From: Beijerinckiaceae bacterium
GTDB taxonomy: Bacteria; Pseudomonadota; Alphaproteobacteria; Rhizobiales; Beijerinckiaceae
Direction: 5' to 3'
DNA: 64,000 bases
Assembly: GCA_947456505.1 (NCBI GenBank)
Contig: CANGTC010000002.1
Location: 44,312-108,311 of the forward strand
Part shown: positions 52,579-62,294 of the stretch, piece after piece
Numbering within the stretch: position 1 is the first letter of the stretch
Layout: each line of letters starts with the position of its first letter
Position numbers and translations under genes: made by a program
Notes under the pieces: model-generated
The model's database searches: none
The model's input: the letters and a program-made list of their open reading frames with translations, nothing else
What the model was told of the DNA's origin: nothing

Positions 52579-53952
52579 TCAGATGCGCAATTGGCGCAGG
52601 GATGCAGACGTGGTGGCTTCGAAGAGGCCCGCGACGAGGACACGCGCGGCCTCAGCTTCGCTATTGGACCAGCCGCCATAAAGCGCGTTGTCGATGAACT
52701 TGGTCTCGAGTTCCTGTTGGCTCATGGGCGCCTGGGAGCCGCCGCGCATGAAGCCCTGCTTCATCTCGCGCACCTCCCCATTGGTCAGCGTCGCCTTGAG
52801 GGCGCCGATGAACTGGTCGGGATAGGGGTCATTGGGATCGACCACAAAGCTGATCTTCGCCGCGAGGGCGCGCGCTGCGGGATCATTGATATGGGCTTCG
52901 TAGAACTGGCTGAGGCCTGCCTTACCGTCTAGAAAGCCGATGGCCATGCAGAAGGGCGTGGAGAATTTCGCCGCATAGGGCGTCTGCGGCCGATGCTTCA
53001 CCGCCAGAGGTTCCCACAGGCGATGGACGGTTCCCTCGCCCACGGGACAGGTGATGGAGACGATCTCGTCCGCCTTCACGCCCTGGCGCGCGAGTTCGAT
53101 GGCGCAATCGATGAAGGGCTGAGTCATGGTTCCGCATGCATAGGGCTTGAAGATGATGTCGTCGATGACCCAGCGCGCGCCGAGATCATCGAGGAGAAAG
53201 TTGTAAGCGGGTTTGCGCGAGGGCGCGAAGGCGTGGAAGAAGCCATGGGACCCCTCGAACACCGTGCGCGGCCCCAGAAAGCCGCCGCGCGCCATCAGCG
53301 CCGCGCGCATGCCCGATTGCGCCGCCCAGCCCGCATGCATGCGCTTGGTCCAGGTGCCCTCGGCGAGATATTCGATGATGCCCGACGCCATGCTCCCGGC
53401 GATGCCGAGCGCGGAGGTGGTCTGCTGCTTGTTGAGGTTCAGCGCCACGGCCACGGCGCCAGCGGCCGCCATGGCGCCGATGACGGCGGTGGGGTGGAAG
53501 CCCGCCTTGTGGATCGCCTTGGGCGTCACGAGGCTCAGGCGGCACAGAAGCTCCGATCCATAGGCGGTGGCGAGCAGCAGGCGCTCGCCGGAGAGTTGCT
53601 CCATCTCGCCGATGGCCATGGCGGCGGGAATGATCACCGCGCCGGAATGGACCGGCCCGCCCTCGAAGGTGTCGTCATAGTCCTCGCCATGGGCGGCGGT
53701 GCCATTGATCAGCGCGGCGCTGAAGGGATCAAAGCCGCGGGCGTGGCCGATGGCGGTGGCGTCGCCCTGCCCGGCGGCGCCGAGGGTGGCGAGGACATAG
53801 TCCTCCTCGCGGGCGGCGATGCACAGGCCCGTGACATCCAGCGCAATGCGGCGGCACATGTCGATGGTCTGGGGCTGGAGCTTGCTCACATCAGCCCCAA
53901 TCAGCCAATCAGCCAGAGTTTCGGCGATGGGGGTGGTGGGTGTTTCGGTCAT
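52579..53952 (-). CDS. MmgE/PrpD family protein
   Basis: A 457-residue member of the 2-methylcitrate dehydratase/iminodisuccinate epimerase/cis-aconitate decarboxylase fold. Typical marks are AHGEDYDDTFEGGPVHSGAVIIPAAMAIGE near residues 87-116 and the two-domain layout. It removes water or carbon dioxide from a tricarboxylate or related acid. It overlaps tctA by four bases (ATGA), so translation is coupled to a carboxylate transporter, and the transported acid is probably its substrate. Which reaction it runs cannot be told from sequence. Confidence 0.9.
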   Translation of the reverse strand: MTETPTTPIAETLADWLIGADVSKLQPQTIDMCRRIALDVTGLCIAAREEDYVLATLGAAGQGDATAIGHARGFDPFSAALINGTAAHGEDYDDTFEGGPVHSGAVIIPAAMAIGEMEQLSGERLLLATAYGSELLCRLSLVTPKAIHKAGFHPTAVIGAMAAAGAVAVALNLNKQQTTSALGIAGSMASGIIEYLAEGTWTKRMHAGWAAQSGMRAALMARGGFLGPRTVFEGSHGFFHAFAPSRKPAYNFLLDDLGARWVIDDIIFKPYACGTMTQPFIDCAIELARQGVKADEIVSITCPVGEGTVHRLWEPLAVKHRPQTPYAAKFSTPFCMAIGFLDGKAGLSQFYEAHINDPAARALAAKISFVVDPNDPYPDQFIGALKATLTNGEVREMKQGFMRGGSQAPMSQQELETKFIDNALYGGWSNSEAEAARVLVAGLFEATTSASLRQLRI

Positions 53953-55451
53953 GGGACAGTTCCGATCCGCTTGGCCTTTGCGGCGTCGCGATAGTGGCTG
54001 ATGATGGAATAGATAAGGAAGCCGGCGGCGATCACCAGAAGGGCGGCGCAGATCGGTTCCTCGATGAAGGTCATATGGTCGCCGTCGGAGAGCACAAGGG
54101 CGCGGCGATAGTTCGACTCCACCATGAAGCCGAGGACAACGCCCAGGATCATGGGCAGCATGGGCATGGCGAGGATCTTGAAGGCGTAGCCCAGCACGCC
54201 AAAACCAATGGCGACACCCACATGAAACAGACTGCCCTGGATCGCGTAGACGCCTGACAGCACCAGGGCGAGAATGAAGGACATGAGATAGTGCTTTGGC
54301 CTGTTCACCAGCCAGATGCAGGGCCGTAGGATAAGATAGCCGAGCACCAGCAGTGCGAGTAGGGAGATCACCTTGCCTGCATAAAAGCCTGACATGATGT
54401 CCGCATGTTTGGTGAAGAGCAGCGGTCCCGGCGTCATGCCGTGGATGAGGAAGCCGCCCAGCAGCACCGCCGCCGAATTGGAGCCGGGGATGCCAAGACC
54501 CAGCATGGGGATCAGCGAGGTCGCCGACACCGCTCCGTTGGAGGCCTCGGGCGCCGCGACGCCCTCGGGCGAGCCCTTGCCGAATTCCTCCGGGTTTTTC
54601 GACCAGCGCCGCGCTTCGTTATAGGAGATGAAAGCGGAGATGGCGCCGCCGCCCCCCGGCGTGAGCCCTTCGATAAAGCCGATGATGCAGCCAATGGTTT
54701 GCGACAGGCGTAACCGCACGCGCATCAGGGCACCCGGCATCTTCAGGCGCGCTTCGTTACTGTTGGTCTGGACCCAAGCGGGCGTGCTCGCCTGCTCAAA
54801 GAGATTGGTGATGGCGTAGACGCCGACCATCACGAGAATCGGAGGAATGCCGGAGAGAAGATCCGGATGGTCGAAGGTGAAGCGATTGACGCCTGTCACG
54901 GGATCGGTGCCTACCGTGGCGATCATCAAGCCGATGACGCCCGCCATGAGCCCCTTGATCAGCGAGCCCTCCGAGCAGGACGCGATGACGCTGAGGCCCA
55001 GAATGCCGAGCCCCACATAGGATTGCGGTTGAAAGGCCAGAGCCACTTGGGCGAGGGGTTGCGTCAGGGTCAGTAGCATGAGAACGCCGAAGACAGCGCC
55101 CACGAGGGTCGAATAGAGTGAAATGCCAAGCGCCTCGCCCGCCTTGCCCTGTTCCTTCATGGCGTATCCGTCAAGCACTGTGGCCGCAGCCGAATTGGTG
55201 CCGGGAGTTCGGATGAGGATGGCGGGAATGGAGCCGCCATATTCAGCTCCGAGATAGGTGCTGGCGAGGAGAACGACCGCCGCCGCAGGATCCGCGCCAT
55301 AGGTGAAGGGCAGCAACAGCGCCATAGCAATTGAGGGCGAGATGCCCGGCATGGCGCCGCCGATGATACCCCAGGCCGTGCCGACAAAGGCTGCCAAAAT
55401 GATCATGGGCGTTTTGGCGACCGCCTGAAACATGCCAAGGAGCTCGTTCAT
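53949..55451 (-). CDS. tctA: Tripartite tricarboxylate transporter, large membrane subunit TctA
   Basis: A 500-residue inner-membrane protein with about a dozen hydrophobic helices. Family marks are the N-terminal GIIGGAMPGISPSIAMALLLPFTYG and the second half PGGGGAISAFISYNEARRWSK and LGIPGSNSAAVLLGGFLIHG, the two inverted substrate-binding loops. It imports a carboxylate with sodium or protons, using the TctC receptor. It overlaps tctB (ATGA, 55448-55451) and mmgE/prpD by four bases each. It is the only TctA gene in the window, though eight other binding-protein genes or fragments are present. Confidence 0.93.
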   Translation of the reverse strand: MNELLGMFQAVAKTPMIILAAFVGTAWGIIGGAMPGISPSIAMALLLPFTYGADPAAAVVLLASTYLGAEYGGSIPAILIRTPGTNSAAATVLDGYAMKEQGKAGEALGISLYSTLVGAVFGVLMLLTLTQPLAQVALAFQPQSYVGLGILGLSVIASCSEGSLIKGLMAGVIGLMIATVGTDPVTGVNRFTFDHPDLLSGIPPILVMVGVYAITNLFEQASTPAWVQTNSNEARLKMPGALMRVRLRLSQTIGCIIGFIEGLTPGGGGAISAFISYNEARRWSKNPEEFGKGSPEGVAAPEASNGAVSATSLIPMLGLGIPGSNSAAVLLGGFLIHGMTPGPLLFTKHADIMSGFYAGKVISLLALLVLGYLILRPCIWLVNRPKHYLMSFILALVLSGVYAIQGSLFHVGVAIGFGVLGYAFKILAMPMLPMILGVVLGFMVESNYRRALVLSDGDHMTFIEEPICAALLVIAAGFLIYSIISHYRDAAKAKRIGTVP

Positions 55452-55930
55452 GCGCGCATCCTCTCGATAAGGTCAGGCCAGATACCCTCGGGCTGCGCGA
55501 TATGGAGCAAATAGACGAAGACGAACCATAGCGCCGCCGCACCAAAGGCTGCGGTGAACGCGAGAGGCCACGACAAACGCCCACCCTGATAGAGCGCCGC
55601 CACAGCGATAACGAAGGCGATGGTGAGGGTATAGCCGAGGACGGGAACTGCGGCCACATAAGCCCCTGCAATGAACAGAATGCCGAGGGCGCTAAAGCCT
55701 GCATGGATTTCATTCACGTCGCCAGCCGTGGTCGCCGTTGTAACTCTTTGCAGCAACGCGCGCACGCAGAGGAGCAGCGAGAAGACGCCCAGTAGCCAGG
55801 CGTAGATGCGTGGCAGCCCATCAGGACCGACTTCATCAGCCAATTGTCCCGAGGCAATATGCGACGCAGCTACATAATAGCCGATGGCCAGCGAAAGCCC
55901 GATGGCTCCTGTCAAGAAGTCCCGGTTCAC
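55448..55930 (-). CDS. tctB: Tripartite tricarboxylate transporter, small membrane subunit TctB
   Basis: A 160-residue protein with four predicted membrane helices (for example LGILFIAGAYVAAVPVLGYTLTIAFVIAVAALY). It matches the TctB pattern in size, order and position between tctC and tctA, and overlaps both by four bases. Confidence 0.9.
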   Translation of the reverse strand: MNRDFLTGAIGLSLAIGYYVAASHIASGQLADEVGPDGLPRIYAWLLGVFSLLLCVRALLQRVTTATTAGDVNEIHAGFSALGILFIAGAYVAAVPVLGYTLTIAFVIAVAALYQGGRLSWPLAFTAAFGAAALWFVFVYLLHIAQPEGIWPDLIERMRA

Positions 55931-56892
55931 TTGATGACGCTCGCAGCCTTGAGAAAGGCTTCAGTTTCACGAGCGAAATCGCTAATAAAGGCGCCGTACT
56001 CATTATGAGCGATGAAAGCGGGCTGCAGACCATTCCCAATATAGATCTTTTTGTAAACGGGATCCGCGAGCACCTTCTGAATACCCGTCTCCCAAGCGGC
56101 GACCACGTCGGCCGGCGTGCCCTTGGGCGCCGCAAGGCCTCGGAACTTGCGAACGGAGACATCGACGCCCTGCTCGCGCGCCGTTGGGACATCCGGCAAT
56201 TGTTCGATGCGATTGTCGCCCATAACGGCGAGAACGCGCAATTTGCCGACCTCTAGCTGCGGCTTGATCTCGCCGAGTTCGCCAATTCCAATGTCGAGTG
56301 TGCGGTTGAGTACATTGATCTGCATGTCGCCGCCACCTTCAAAGGTAACAACGGCGGCGCGCACTCCGGTCACTGACTTCATCCGCTCTAGAACTTGACG
56401 CTCGAGGGAGGCCGGATTGGCGGCGCCCCACTTGCCCCTATTGGATTTGGCGTGATCGATTACGTCCTTCAGCGTCTTGAACTTGCTGTCTGCAGAGGTG
56501 TAAACGACCTCAGGATCAAAGAAAACATTCACCAGTGGTTCGAGATCCCGGAAGCTCGCTTCCGTCTTGCTCATCAGCGAGGTGTAGATGAAGGTGGGTG
56601 TGGTGGCGTAGAACATGCCGCCATCAGGTTTGGCCTTTGCCAACACGGACATGGCTTTTGCGCCCGAGCCACCGGATATGTTCTCGATGGCGATATTGAT
56701 CCCCATAATGCGGGTAAGGTGCGGGGCCATCTCGCGCAAGAAGACATCGCTACCTCCGCCCGGACTGGAGTGAGTTGCGAGTATGACGGTGTCCTTAGGA
56801 TATTTTGGCACAGATTGGGCCACTGCCGGGTGAGTCAGGGCAATGCCGGTGAGGGCGTAAAGAAAAAATCGAATTAAGCATCTGTATTTCAT
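55927..56892 (-). CDS. tctC: Tripartite tricarboxylate transporter substrate-binding protein TctC
   Basis: A 321-residue periplasmic receptor with signal peptide to AVAQS (about residue 26), then PKYPKDTVILATHSSPGGGSDVFLREMAPHL and INIAIENISGGSGAKAM. It is first in the operon and overlaps tctB by four bases, so it is the cognate receptor of the transporter. GGAG precedes the ATG. Its DNA is near 50 percent GC, clearly lower than tctB, tctA, mmgE/prpD and the SDR gene after it. Confidence 0.92.
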   Translation of the reverse strand: MKYRCLIRFFLYALTGIALTHPAVAQSVPKYPKDTVILATHSSPGGGSDVFLREMAPHLTRIMGINIAIENISGGSGAKAMSVLAKAKPDGGMFYATTPTFIYTSLMSKTEASFRDLEPLVNVFFDPEVVYTSADSKFKTLKDVIDHAKSNRGKWGAANPASLERQVLERMKSVTGVRAAVVTFEGGGDMQINVLNRTLDIGIGELGEIKPQLEVGKLRVLAVMGDNRIEQLPDVPTAREQGVDVSVRKFRGLAAPKGTPADVVAAWETGIQKVLADPVYKKIYIGNGLQPAFIAHNEYGAFISDFARETEAFLKAASVIK

Positions 56893-57565
56893 TATATTTT
56901 ACTCCAAGGATAACAATTTCTCTGTCGGGCGTGGCGAAATGCTTAGCTTAACACCTCAAGAGCATCAACTTCGATTCTTTATGGCTCAGTCAAAATAGCG
57001 GCATGCGCCCCGGCGGATCCGGCCTTCGATGATCGTGATCTGTTTCTTTTCAAGTTAGATAGGATGGGCCAGCACAAGATTTGACAGGCGAAGTTTATGT
57101 TCGCCTGATCGCGTATGTCCGCAAAAAATCCGCTAGGGCTCACCCTTAGCCATAGGCAGTATGTAATCGATCTCCGGGTGTCTAAACCCTGCTTTATTTG
57201 CCAAGCTTGGCGTTTAGGGACACATCTACGACCCGGTCATTGAGATCAGCGCCCTTCCAACATCTGCTTTGCACAATCACATAGCAGCGCATCTTGAAAT
57301 CATTTCTTCTCTTTCTTGCTTTTGAAGCAGTTGTCATTGCTGGTCTCGACTATCAATTTGGAGAGCATTTTTGATGCCCCAAGCCACAGAGCACCGACAG
57401 GCGAATATCAGGGATTGAAGTCAGTAAGCGCAGCCAACTTTCAGCCTGCGAAATCGCCGGTATTCATGACGCAAATATTGATTTGGTCTGGTCAAAGTCG
57501 GTCTTACTCAGTATTGTGCCCTGGACAGTCGGATAAAAAGCCGTCAAGTTTCAGGGGGGATTTAG
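56893..57565. other. 673-bp divergent promoter region, no gene seen
   Basis: No coding sequence is supported between the leftward tct operon and the rightward hydrolase. At 57182-57217 a nested dyad, CTAAAC-N12-GCCAAGCTTGGC-GTTTAG (inner palindrome at 57200-57211), is a possible operator. A frame at 57316-57579 overlaps the hydrolase start and has no recognised features. Confidence 0.4.
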
Positions 57566-58345
57566 ATGCTGGTCCATGATCGGTTTGCAGAGACGCGGCT
57601 TGGCCGTCTACATTATCTAGAAGCAGGGTCTGGGCCAGTTCTAATTCTGGCGCACTCCAACGGCGCTTCGGCCTATGAATATGAATTCGTGATCGAAGAG
57701 CTCGCAAAACGCTATCGCGTGATCGCATGGGACATGCCGGGGCAAGGCGATAGCGATAATCCTCCGCGCTTCTTTTCCGCCCATGATTTCGCAGACGCCG
57801 TGGTAGCCTTGATGGACACGCTTGGTATCCCGAAAGCCAGTGTAGTCGGCTCATCTGTGGGCGGTTCAATCGTCATCGCATTAGGCGCACGAAACGCCGC
57901 GCGAATGGAACGCGTCTTCATCGTCGAATATCCTATTCGATCAGAGACTGTCTGGGTCGAAGGATGGTCACGCACAGAGAAAATGTGGACCACCACGCCG
58001 CAAACAATGGAGGTTGTCAGCCCACGTTTGCGGCCGGGCAAGGCCACGACCGCCTTCGTCGAGCGCTGGAACATTGATCGCGCCAAGGCCGGTCCCAAGA
58101 ATTGCCTAAATGCCATGTGGGCGATGCGGCTGCATGACGTAATGGCTGATTTTGCAACTATGAGCACGCCTGCGATGGTGATTTATGGATCAAAGGGGCC
58201 TGCTATTCAGACGCGCGACGTCATGGAGAAAGCGCTACCCAAGGCGCCTATCATAGTGTGCGAAGATTGTGGTCATTTCCCGATGATTGACGACCCGCAT
58301 GCTTTCATCGCCGCAATCGACAAAGGTTTCGCCACCCTGGGATGA
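57566..58345 (+). CDS. Alpha/beta-hydrolase
   Basis: A 259-residue enzyme of the alpha/beta-hydrolase fold. The nucleophile elbow is GSSVGG with Ser97, the oxyanion region LAHSNGAS is near residue 30, and the catalytic histidine is His237 in EDCGHFPM. No signal peptide is seen. Homologues include lactonases, C-C hydrolases and haloalkane dehalogenase relatives; serine as nucleophile argues against a dehalogenase. The substrate is unknown. AGGGGGG precedes the start. Confidence 0.87.
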   Translation: MLVHDRFAETRLGRLHYLEAGSGPVLILAHSNGASAYEYEFVIEELAKRYRVIAWDMPGQGDSDNPPRFFSAHDFADAVVALMDTLGIPKASVVGSSVGGSIVIALGARNAARMERVFIVEYPIRSETVWVEGWSRTEKMWTTTPQTMEVVSPRLRPGKATTAFVERWNIDRAKAGPKNCLNAMWAMRLHDVMADFATMSTPAMVIYGSKGPAIQTRDVMEKALPKAPIIVCEDCGHFPMIDDPHAFIAAIDKGFATLG

Positions 58346-58445
58346 TGCGTGGTTTCATGCTTGGTTGATGCTCAAGGTGCGATCTACCTTGTTAGGATAT
58401 CCATTCGAGCAACTGTAAGTTCCCTCTCTTAGCGCAAAAGTTTCG

Positions 58446-61076
58446 CTAGACAGGCGGCGCCGTAAATTTATTCAGGGTTGCCTGAAAGGCGCCGCCAGCC
58501 ATCAGCATGCGAACTTCCGGCTCCGTGCGAGCATCGACATAAACGCGAAACATTTTTTCTAACCCATTAGGCCCTTTCGCAGCCACAGAGATGGAATTTT
58601 TCGTCTCAAGGGCATACCTAATTCCCGTGAATGTATATTCTTCATCGCCGGTTAAGCCGAGTTGTTCCGCTGTTTCTCCTGGAGCGAAAATCAGTGGCAA
58701 TATTCCCATGCCGATGAGGTTCGATCGGTGAATTCTTTCAAATGACTGGGCGATGACGGCCCCAACGCCCAACAAAGCGGGGCCTTTGGCAGCCCAATCG
58801 CGACTGCTCCCGGAGCCGAACTCGCGCCCGGCGATCACGATTAGCGGTGTTCCGGTTTCGCGGTATCCTTGGGCCGCATCGAAAAAGCTGGTGACGGCGC
58901 AGTCGGAGAACTGCTGTGTCCACCAACCTTCGCGATCCGGCATCAGTTTATTTCGGGTCCTTAGATTGGCGAAGGCCCCCCGCGATAAAACGTGATGATT
59001 ACCGCGTCTTCCGACATAGGTATTGAAGTCAGCAGGCTTGATCCCAACCTCTTTTAGATACTGTCCCGCCGGACTTTCCGGTGGAATTTCGCCACCGGGG
59101 GATAGATGGTCGGTTGTGAAACCATCGCCGAACATACCTAGTACCCGCGCGCCTGAGATGTTGTTCAACTGCGCGAAGCATGATCCCGAGTCTTCAAAGA
59201 AAGGGGGCTCTACAATATATGTTGAATCTGGATCCCATTCGAAGAGATCACCAGTTGGCGCAGCCACCTGAGCCCATTGCGCCTGTGCATGTTCGTCCAG
59301 CCCCGCAGAAGCGTTGAAGAGATCGGGCGTGACAAATCGCATCACCAGTTCCTCGACTTCACGACGCGAAGGCCAGATGTCTTGCAGGAAGACAGGTTGA
59401 GCATCCGCATCAACGCCCAGTGGATCCTTTTCCAAGTCCGTCAGAACAGACCCTGCCAGGGCGTAGGCGACCACAAGACTGGGTGATGCCAGGAAGCTCG
59501 CAGAAATAAGACGATGAATGCGACCGTCGAAATTGCGGTTTCCAGACAGAACCGCAGTGCAGCGAACGCCATTTTCTATGGCTTTCTGCGCAGCAGTATT
59601 CAGAGGTCCAGATTTGCCGCCGCAGGTGGTGCAGCCATAGCCGATGACATGGAAACCAAGGCTCTCCAGCGGTGCGAGAAGCCCGGCGCGCAGGAGATAG
59701 GACGGCACTGCGCGTGAACCAGGCGCGAAACTAGTCTTCACCCATATCGGAGGCTTTAATCCACGCGCTAAAGCGTTGCGCGCCAGCACGGCCGCCGCAA
59801 AGATCGCCGCAGGATTAGCCGTATTGGTGCAAGACGTGATGGCTGCAATGGCCACAGCTCCATTTGGCGCAGATTCCATGTTCGGATCCGTCGGCGGGCT
59901 CTCCTGCATCGGCCCCACTTTCGACAGGAATGCCTGCTTGAGACCGGCAACATCGCCGAGGTTGTGCGGCTTGCTGGGGCCAGAGATGCTGCGTTTCACC
60001 TTTGAAACATCAAGCGAGACGACTCGATCATATTGCGGCGTTGTCGTCTCGGCGCTACGGAACAGACCTGCGGCTATTGCATGTGCGCGAACCAAATCGA
60101 TTTGTTGCTGGGACCGTCCGGTAAGCGCTAGATATGCGAGCGTCTGTTCGTCTACTGGCCAGAAGCCGGTGGTGGCCCCGTATTCGGGAGCCATATTCGC
60201 CAGGGTTGCGCGATCTGGTGCGCTGAATTGTGCGGCGATCGGGCCAAAAAACTCCACAAAGGCGCCTACGACCGAATGGCTGCGCAACAGGTGAGTGATT
60301 GTCAATGCGAGGTCAGTGGTGGTTACGCCCTCTGCTAGGGCGCCATATAATTCGACCCCGACAAATTCCGGCGCAGCAAGGGGATATGGCTGACCGAGCG
60401 CGGCCATCTCAACTTCCAATCCCCCGACGCCCCAGCCAAGGACGCCGATGGCGTTGACCATGGGCGTGTGCGAATCGCCGCCCAAAACCATATCGGGAAA
60501 CGCCAACGGGATGGCTTGCGTTCTGTCCAGGCAGACGACCTGGGCCACCCGTTCCAAATGCACCTGATGGATTATGCCGCTGCCCGGGGGGAAAATATCA
60601 ATTCCGGCGAAGGCCTTCTGCGCCCATTTCAGAAAACGGTAGCGCTCGCTATTGCGGGCATATTCACGCTCCAGATTTACCTGCCCGGCGAACTTGCTAC
60701 CCGCAACATCCACTTGCAGCGAATGATCAACCACGAGCGTAATCGGGATCTGGCTTTCCACGAGGTCGCTACGACCGCCTCTACGAGCAACTGCAGAGCG
60801 AAGCGCCGCCAAATCCATCAATACTGGGATGCCAGAGGAGTCAGGCAGTATCACTCGCGGAATGACGAGCGGCCATTCGTCGCTTCCCGTCAAGGAAAAC
60901 GCGTCGGAAAGTCGTTCGGATCCTGAGTTGCGAAATATATTTTCAGCGAGAATGCGGGCGGCGAAAGGAAGGCGCTCATAGGCTGCATCGCCCATAAAGC
61001 GTCGAACATCCACGTAGCGATATTCTCCCGAAGAACACGAAAACGTTGAAAACGGTGTGATGGCTCTCTCGTTCAT
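58446..61076 (-). CDS. acnA: Aconitate hydratase A family protein
   Basis: An 876-residue iron-sulfur hydro-lyase. The first cluster cysteine lies in AITSCTNTANPA near residue 430 and the other two in GYGCTTCGGKSGPL near 490-500; the C-terminal swivelling domain has VIAGREFGSGSSRDWAAKGP. Length matches AcnA (E. coli about 890). The start MNERAITPF at 61076 lies 8 bases after the stop of the preceding gene; an in-frame ATG at 61133 would overlap that gene by 49 bases and is less likely. The neighbourhood (isocitrate lyase family, Bug receptor, MmgE/PrpD 6 kb away) would also fit a 2-methylcitrate dehydratase, AcnD. Confidence 0.88.
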   Translation of the reverse strand: MNERAITPFSTFSCSSGEYRYVDVRRFMGDAAYERLPFAARILAENIFRNSGSERLSDAFSLTGSDEWPLVIPRVILPDSSGIPVLMDLAALRSAVARRGGRSDLVESQIPITLVVDHSLQVDVAGSKFAGQVNLEREYARNSERYRFLKWAQKAFAGIDIFPPGSGIIHQVHLERVAQVVCLDRTQAIPLAFPDMVLGGDSHTPMVNAIGVLGWGVGGLEVEMAALGQPYPLAAPEFVGVELYGALAEGVTTTDLALTITHLLRSHSVVGAFVEFFGPIAAQFSAPDRATLANMAPEYGATTGFWPVDEQTLAYLALTGRSQQQIDLVRAHAIAAGLFRSAETTTPQYDRVVSLDVSKVKRSISGPSKPHNLGDVAGLKQAFLSKVGPMQESPPTDPNMESAPNGAVAIAAITSCTNTANPAAIFAAAVLARNALARGLKPPIWVKTSFAPGSRAVPSYLLRAGLLAPLESLGFHVIGYGCTTCGGKSGPLNTAAQKAIENGVRCTAVLSGNRNFDGRIHRLISASFLASPSLVVAYALAGSVLTDLEKDPLGVDADAQPVFLQDIWPSRREVEELVMRFVTPDLFNASAGLDEHAQAQWAQVAAPTGDLFEWDPDSTYIVEPPFFEDSGSCFAQLNNISGARVLGMFGDGFTTDHLSPGGEIPPESPAGQYLKEVGIKPADFNTYVGRRGNHHVLSRGAFANLRTRNKLMPDREGWWTQQFSDCAVTSFFDAAQGYRETGTPLIVIAGREFGSGSSRDWAAKGPALLGVGAVIAQSFERIHRSNLIGMGILPLIFAPGETAEQLGLTGDEEYTFTGIRYALETKNSISVAAKGPNGLEKMFRVYVDARTEPEVRMLMAGGAFQATLNKFTAPPV

Positions 61077-61084
61077 CGAACTGG

Positions 61085-62167
61085 CTACTTGAACTGCATG
61101 TTGAAGTCGCGGGCCAGAAGAACGCGAAGCCAACTGATCGTCTCTGGCGTCGTTCGCCCTATCGCCGATAGGCTATCCTTGAGAGGTTGGCCGGCTTGCA
61201 GCCCATATCCTTCGAGGACGCTTTCCGCATGCACGAGGAATTCAGGGTCGTGTGCCATCGCCTCAGCGGCCTCCTCCAACGCCGCCATAGCTGCTGGAGG
61301 GATATTAGGATGCGCCATCAAGATCTTGCCGCCATTGCCGAAGGCGCGAACCGAAGCTTTGTAGGCCTCCCATGCAGAGCCTGCGGGCTGCTTGCCGTGG
61401 ATCTGCTCAAAAACCTCGGCCACGGTGGGAATTTCAGGAGCGGCCGGATCGCGAAGCAATTTGTCTTTATCGAGCAGACCCTGGGCAAAGAGCGGTTCGG
61501 CAATGCCGATTCTCACTAGTGGAACGATCCCTTCCCGGTAGAGCGGGGTTGTTTGTCCATCAAGGTTCACCTCGCCTCGTTCAAGAGCCATCCTGGTGTC
61601 AACCTTGCCGGGATAGCCCATTACAGTACGGAACTTCGCATCCAGCACCTTCAATCCTAAAACCGTATCGAGGGTTGCTATCACCTCAGGAACGCCCAGA
61701 ACCAGGGGAACTGGCGGATCGAGCAGTTGTTTTGGGTGTATGACGCCCGCGCTTTTACGAATAATCGCGATTCGCCCCATCGGACTGGCGATGATTGGGG
61801 TAAAGTCATCTGCCTTTGATTTTGCTCCGTCCAGCCCCAGAAGAATGCGAAGCAGCAATTGCCCGGTTCCGATGAACAGTGTTGCGCCATCCCGCGCTGC
61901 AATATTACTAAAATAATTGGATGCGATGACGCTTCCGGCGCCAGGCATATTTTGAACGACGACCGAGGGTTTGCCCATAAGGTGTTTGGCGAGCCCTTCA
62001 GCAACAACCCTGCCAAACAGGTCCGTCCCGCCACCGGGTGGAAAACCTACGATAACGCGTAGGGTCTTGGCCTGATAGAAGGCCGTCTGGCGATAAGTGG
62101 CGGTTGCAAATAGGCACAAAGCTATGGCTGCGCCCAACCAGGCGGCGAGAGGTCCTTTGCCCATCAC
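61085..62167 (-). CDS. Tripartite tricarboxylate transporter-type substrate-binding protein (Bug/TctC family)
   Basis: A 360-residue periplasmic receptor with an N-terminal hydrophobic signal segment (residues 8-24), then AKTLRVIVGFPPGGGTDLFGRVVAEGL and VVVQNMPGAGSVIASNYF. The C-terminal part is longer than in classic Bug proteins. It is 8 bases from the aconitase start, so the two are cotranscribed, which suggests a tricarboxylate ligand. It is divergent from the isocitrate-lyase-family gene. Confidence 0.88.
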   Translation of the reverse strand: MMGKGPLAAWLGAAIALCLFATATYRQTAFYQAKTLRVIVGFPPGGGTDLFGRVVAEGLAKHLMGKPSVVVQNMPGAGSVIASNYFSNIAARDGATLFIGTGQLLLRILLGLDGAKSKADDFTPIIASPMGRIAIIRKSAGVIHPKQLLDPPVPLVLGVPEVIATLDTVLGLKVLDAKFRTVMGYPGKVDTRMALERGEVNLDGQTTPLYREGIVPLVRIGIAEPLFAQGLLDKDKLLRDPAAPEIPTVAEVFEQIHGKQPAGSAWEAYKASVRAFGNGGKILMAHPNIPPAAMAALEEAAEAMAHDPEFLVHAESVLEGYGLQAGQPLKDSLSAIGRTTPETISWLRVLLARDFNMQFK

Positions 62168-62210
62168 ATAATCTCCACTACGCCAAGGGCTATCATGTGC
62201 CCCAAAAAAG

Positions 62211-62228
62211 TGTCAACAAATGTTGGCA
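62211..62228. promoter_or_regulatory. Operator-like dyad in a divergent promoter
   Basis: TGTCAAC-aaat-GTTGGCA, an inverted repeat with one mismatch in the 127-base gap between the leftward receptor-aconitase unit and the rightward lyase gene. Placement suits one regulator controlling both. Confidence 0.4.
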
Positions 62229-62294
62229 GGCCTCAAAGACCAGCATAAGGTTTCCGCAATGTTTTGCAACTGAGCAGAAGTAACTGGAGATGAA

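Noticed and set aside
51842..53994. Long plus-strand open frames (279 and 333 residues) opposite the SDR and MmgE/PrpD genes
   Set aside because: High GC leaves few stop codons on the antisense strand; the minus-strand products match known families and are coupled by overlaps.
57316..57579. An 87-residue frame before the alpha/beta-hydrolase
   Set aside because: Overlaps the hydrolase start, no ribosome site and no domain; probably chance.
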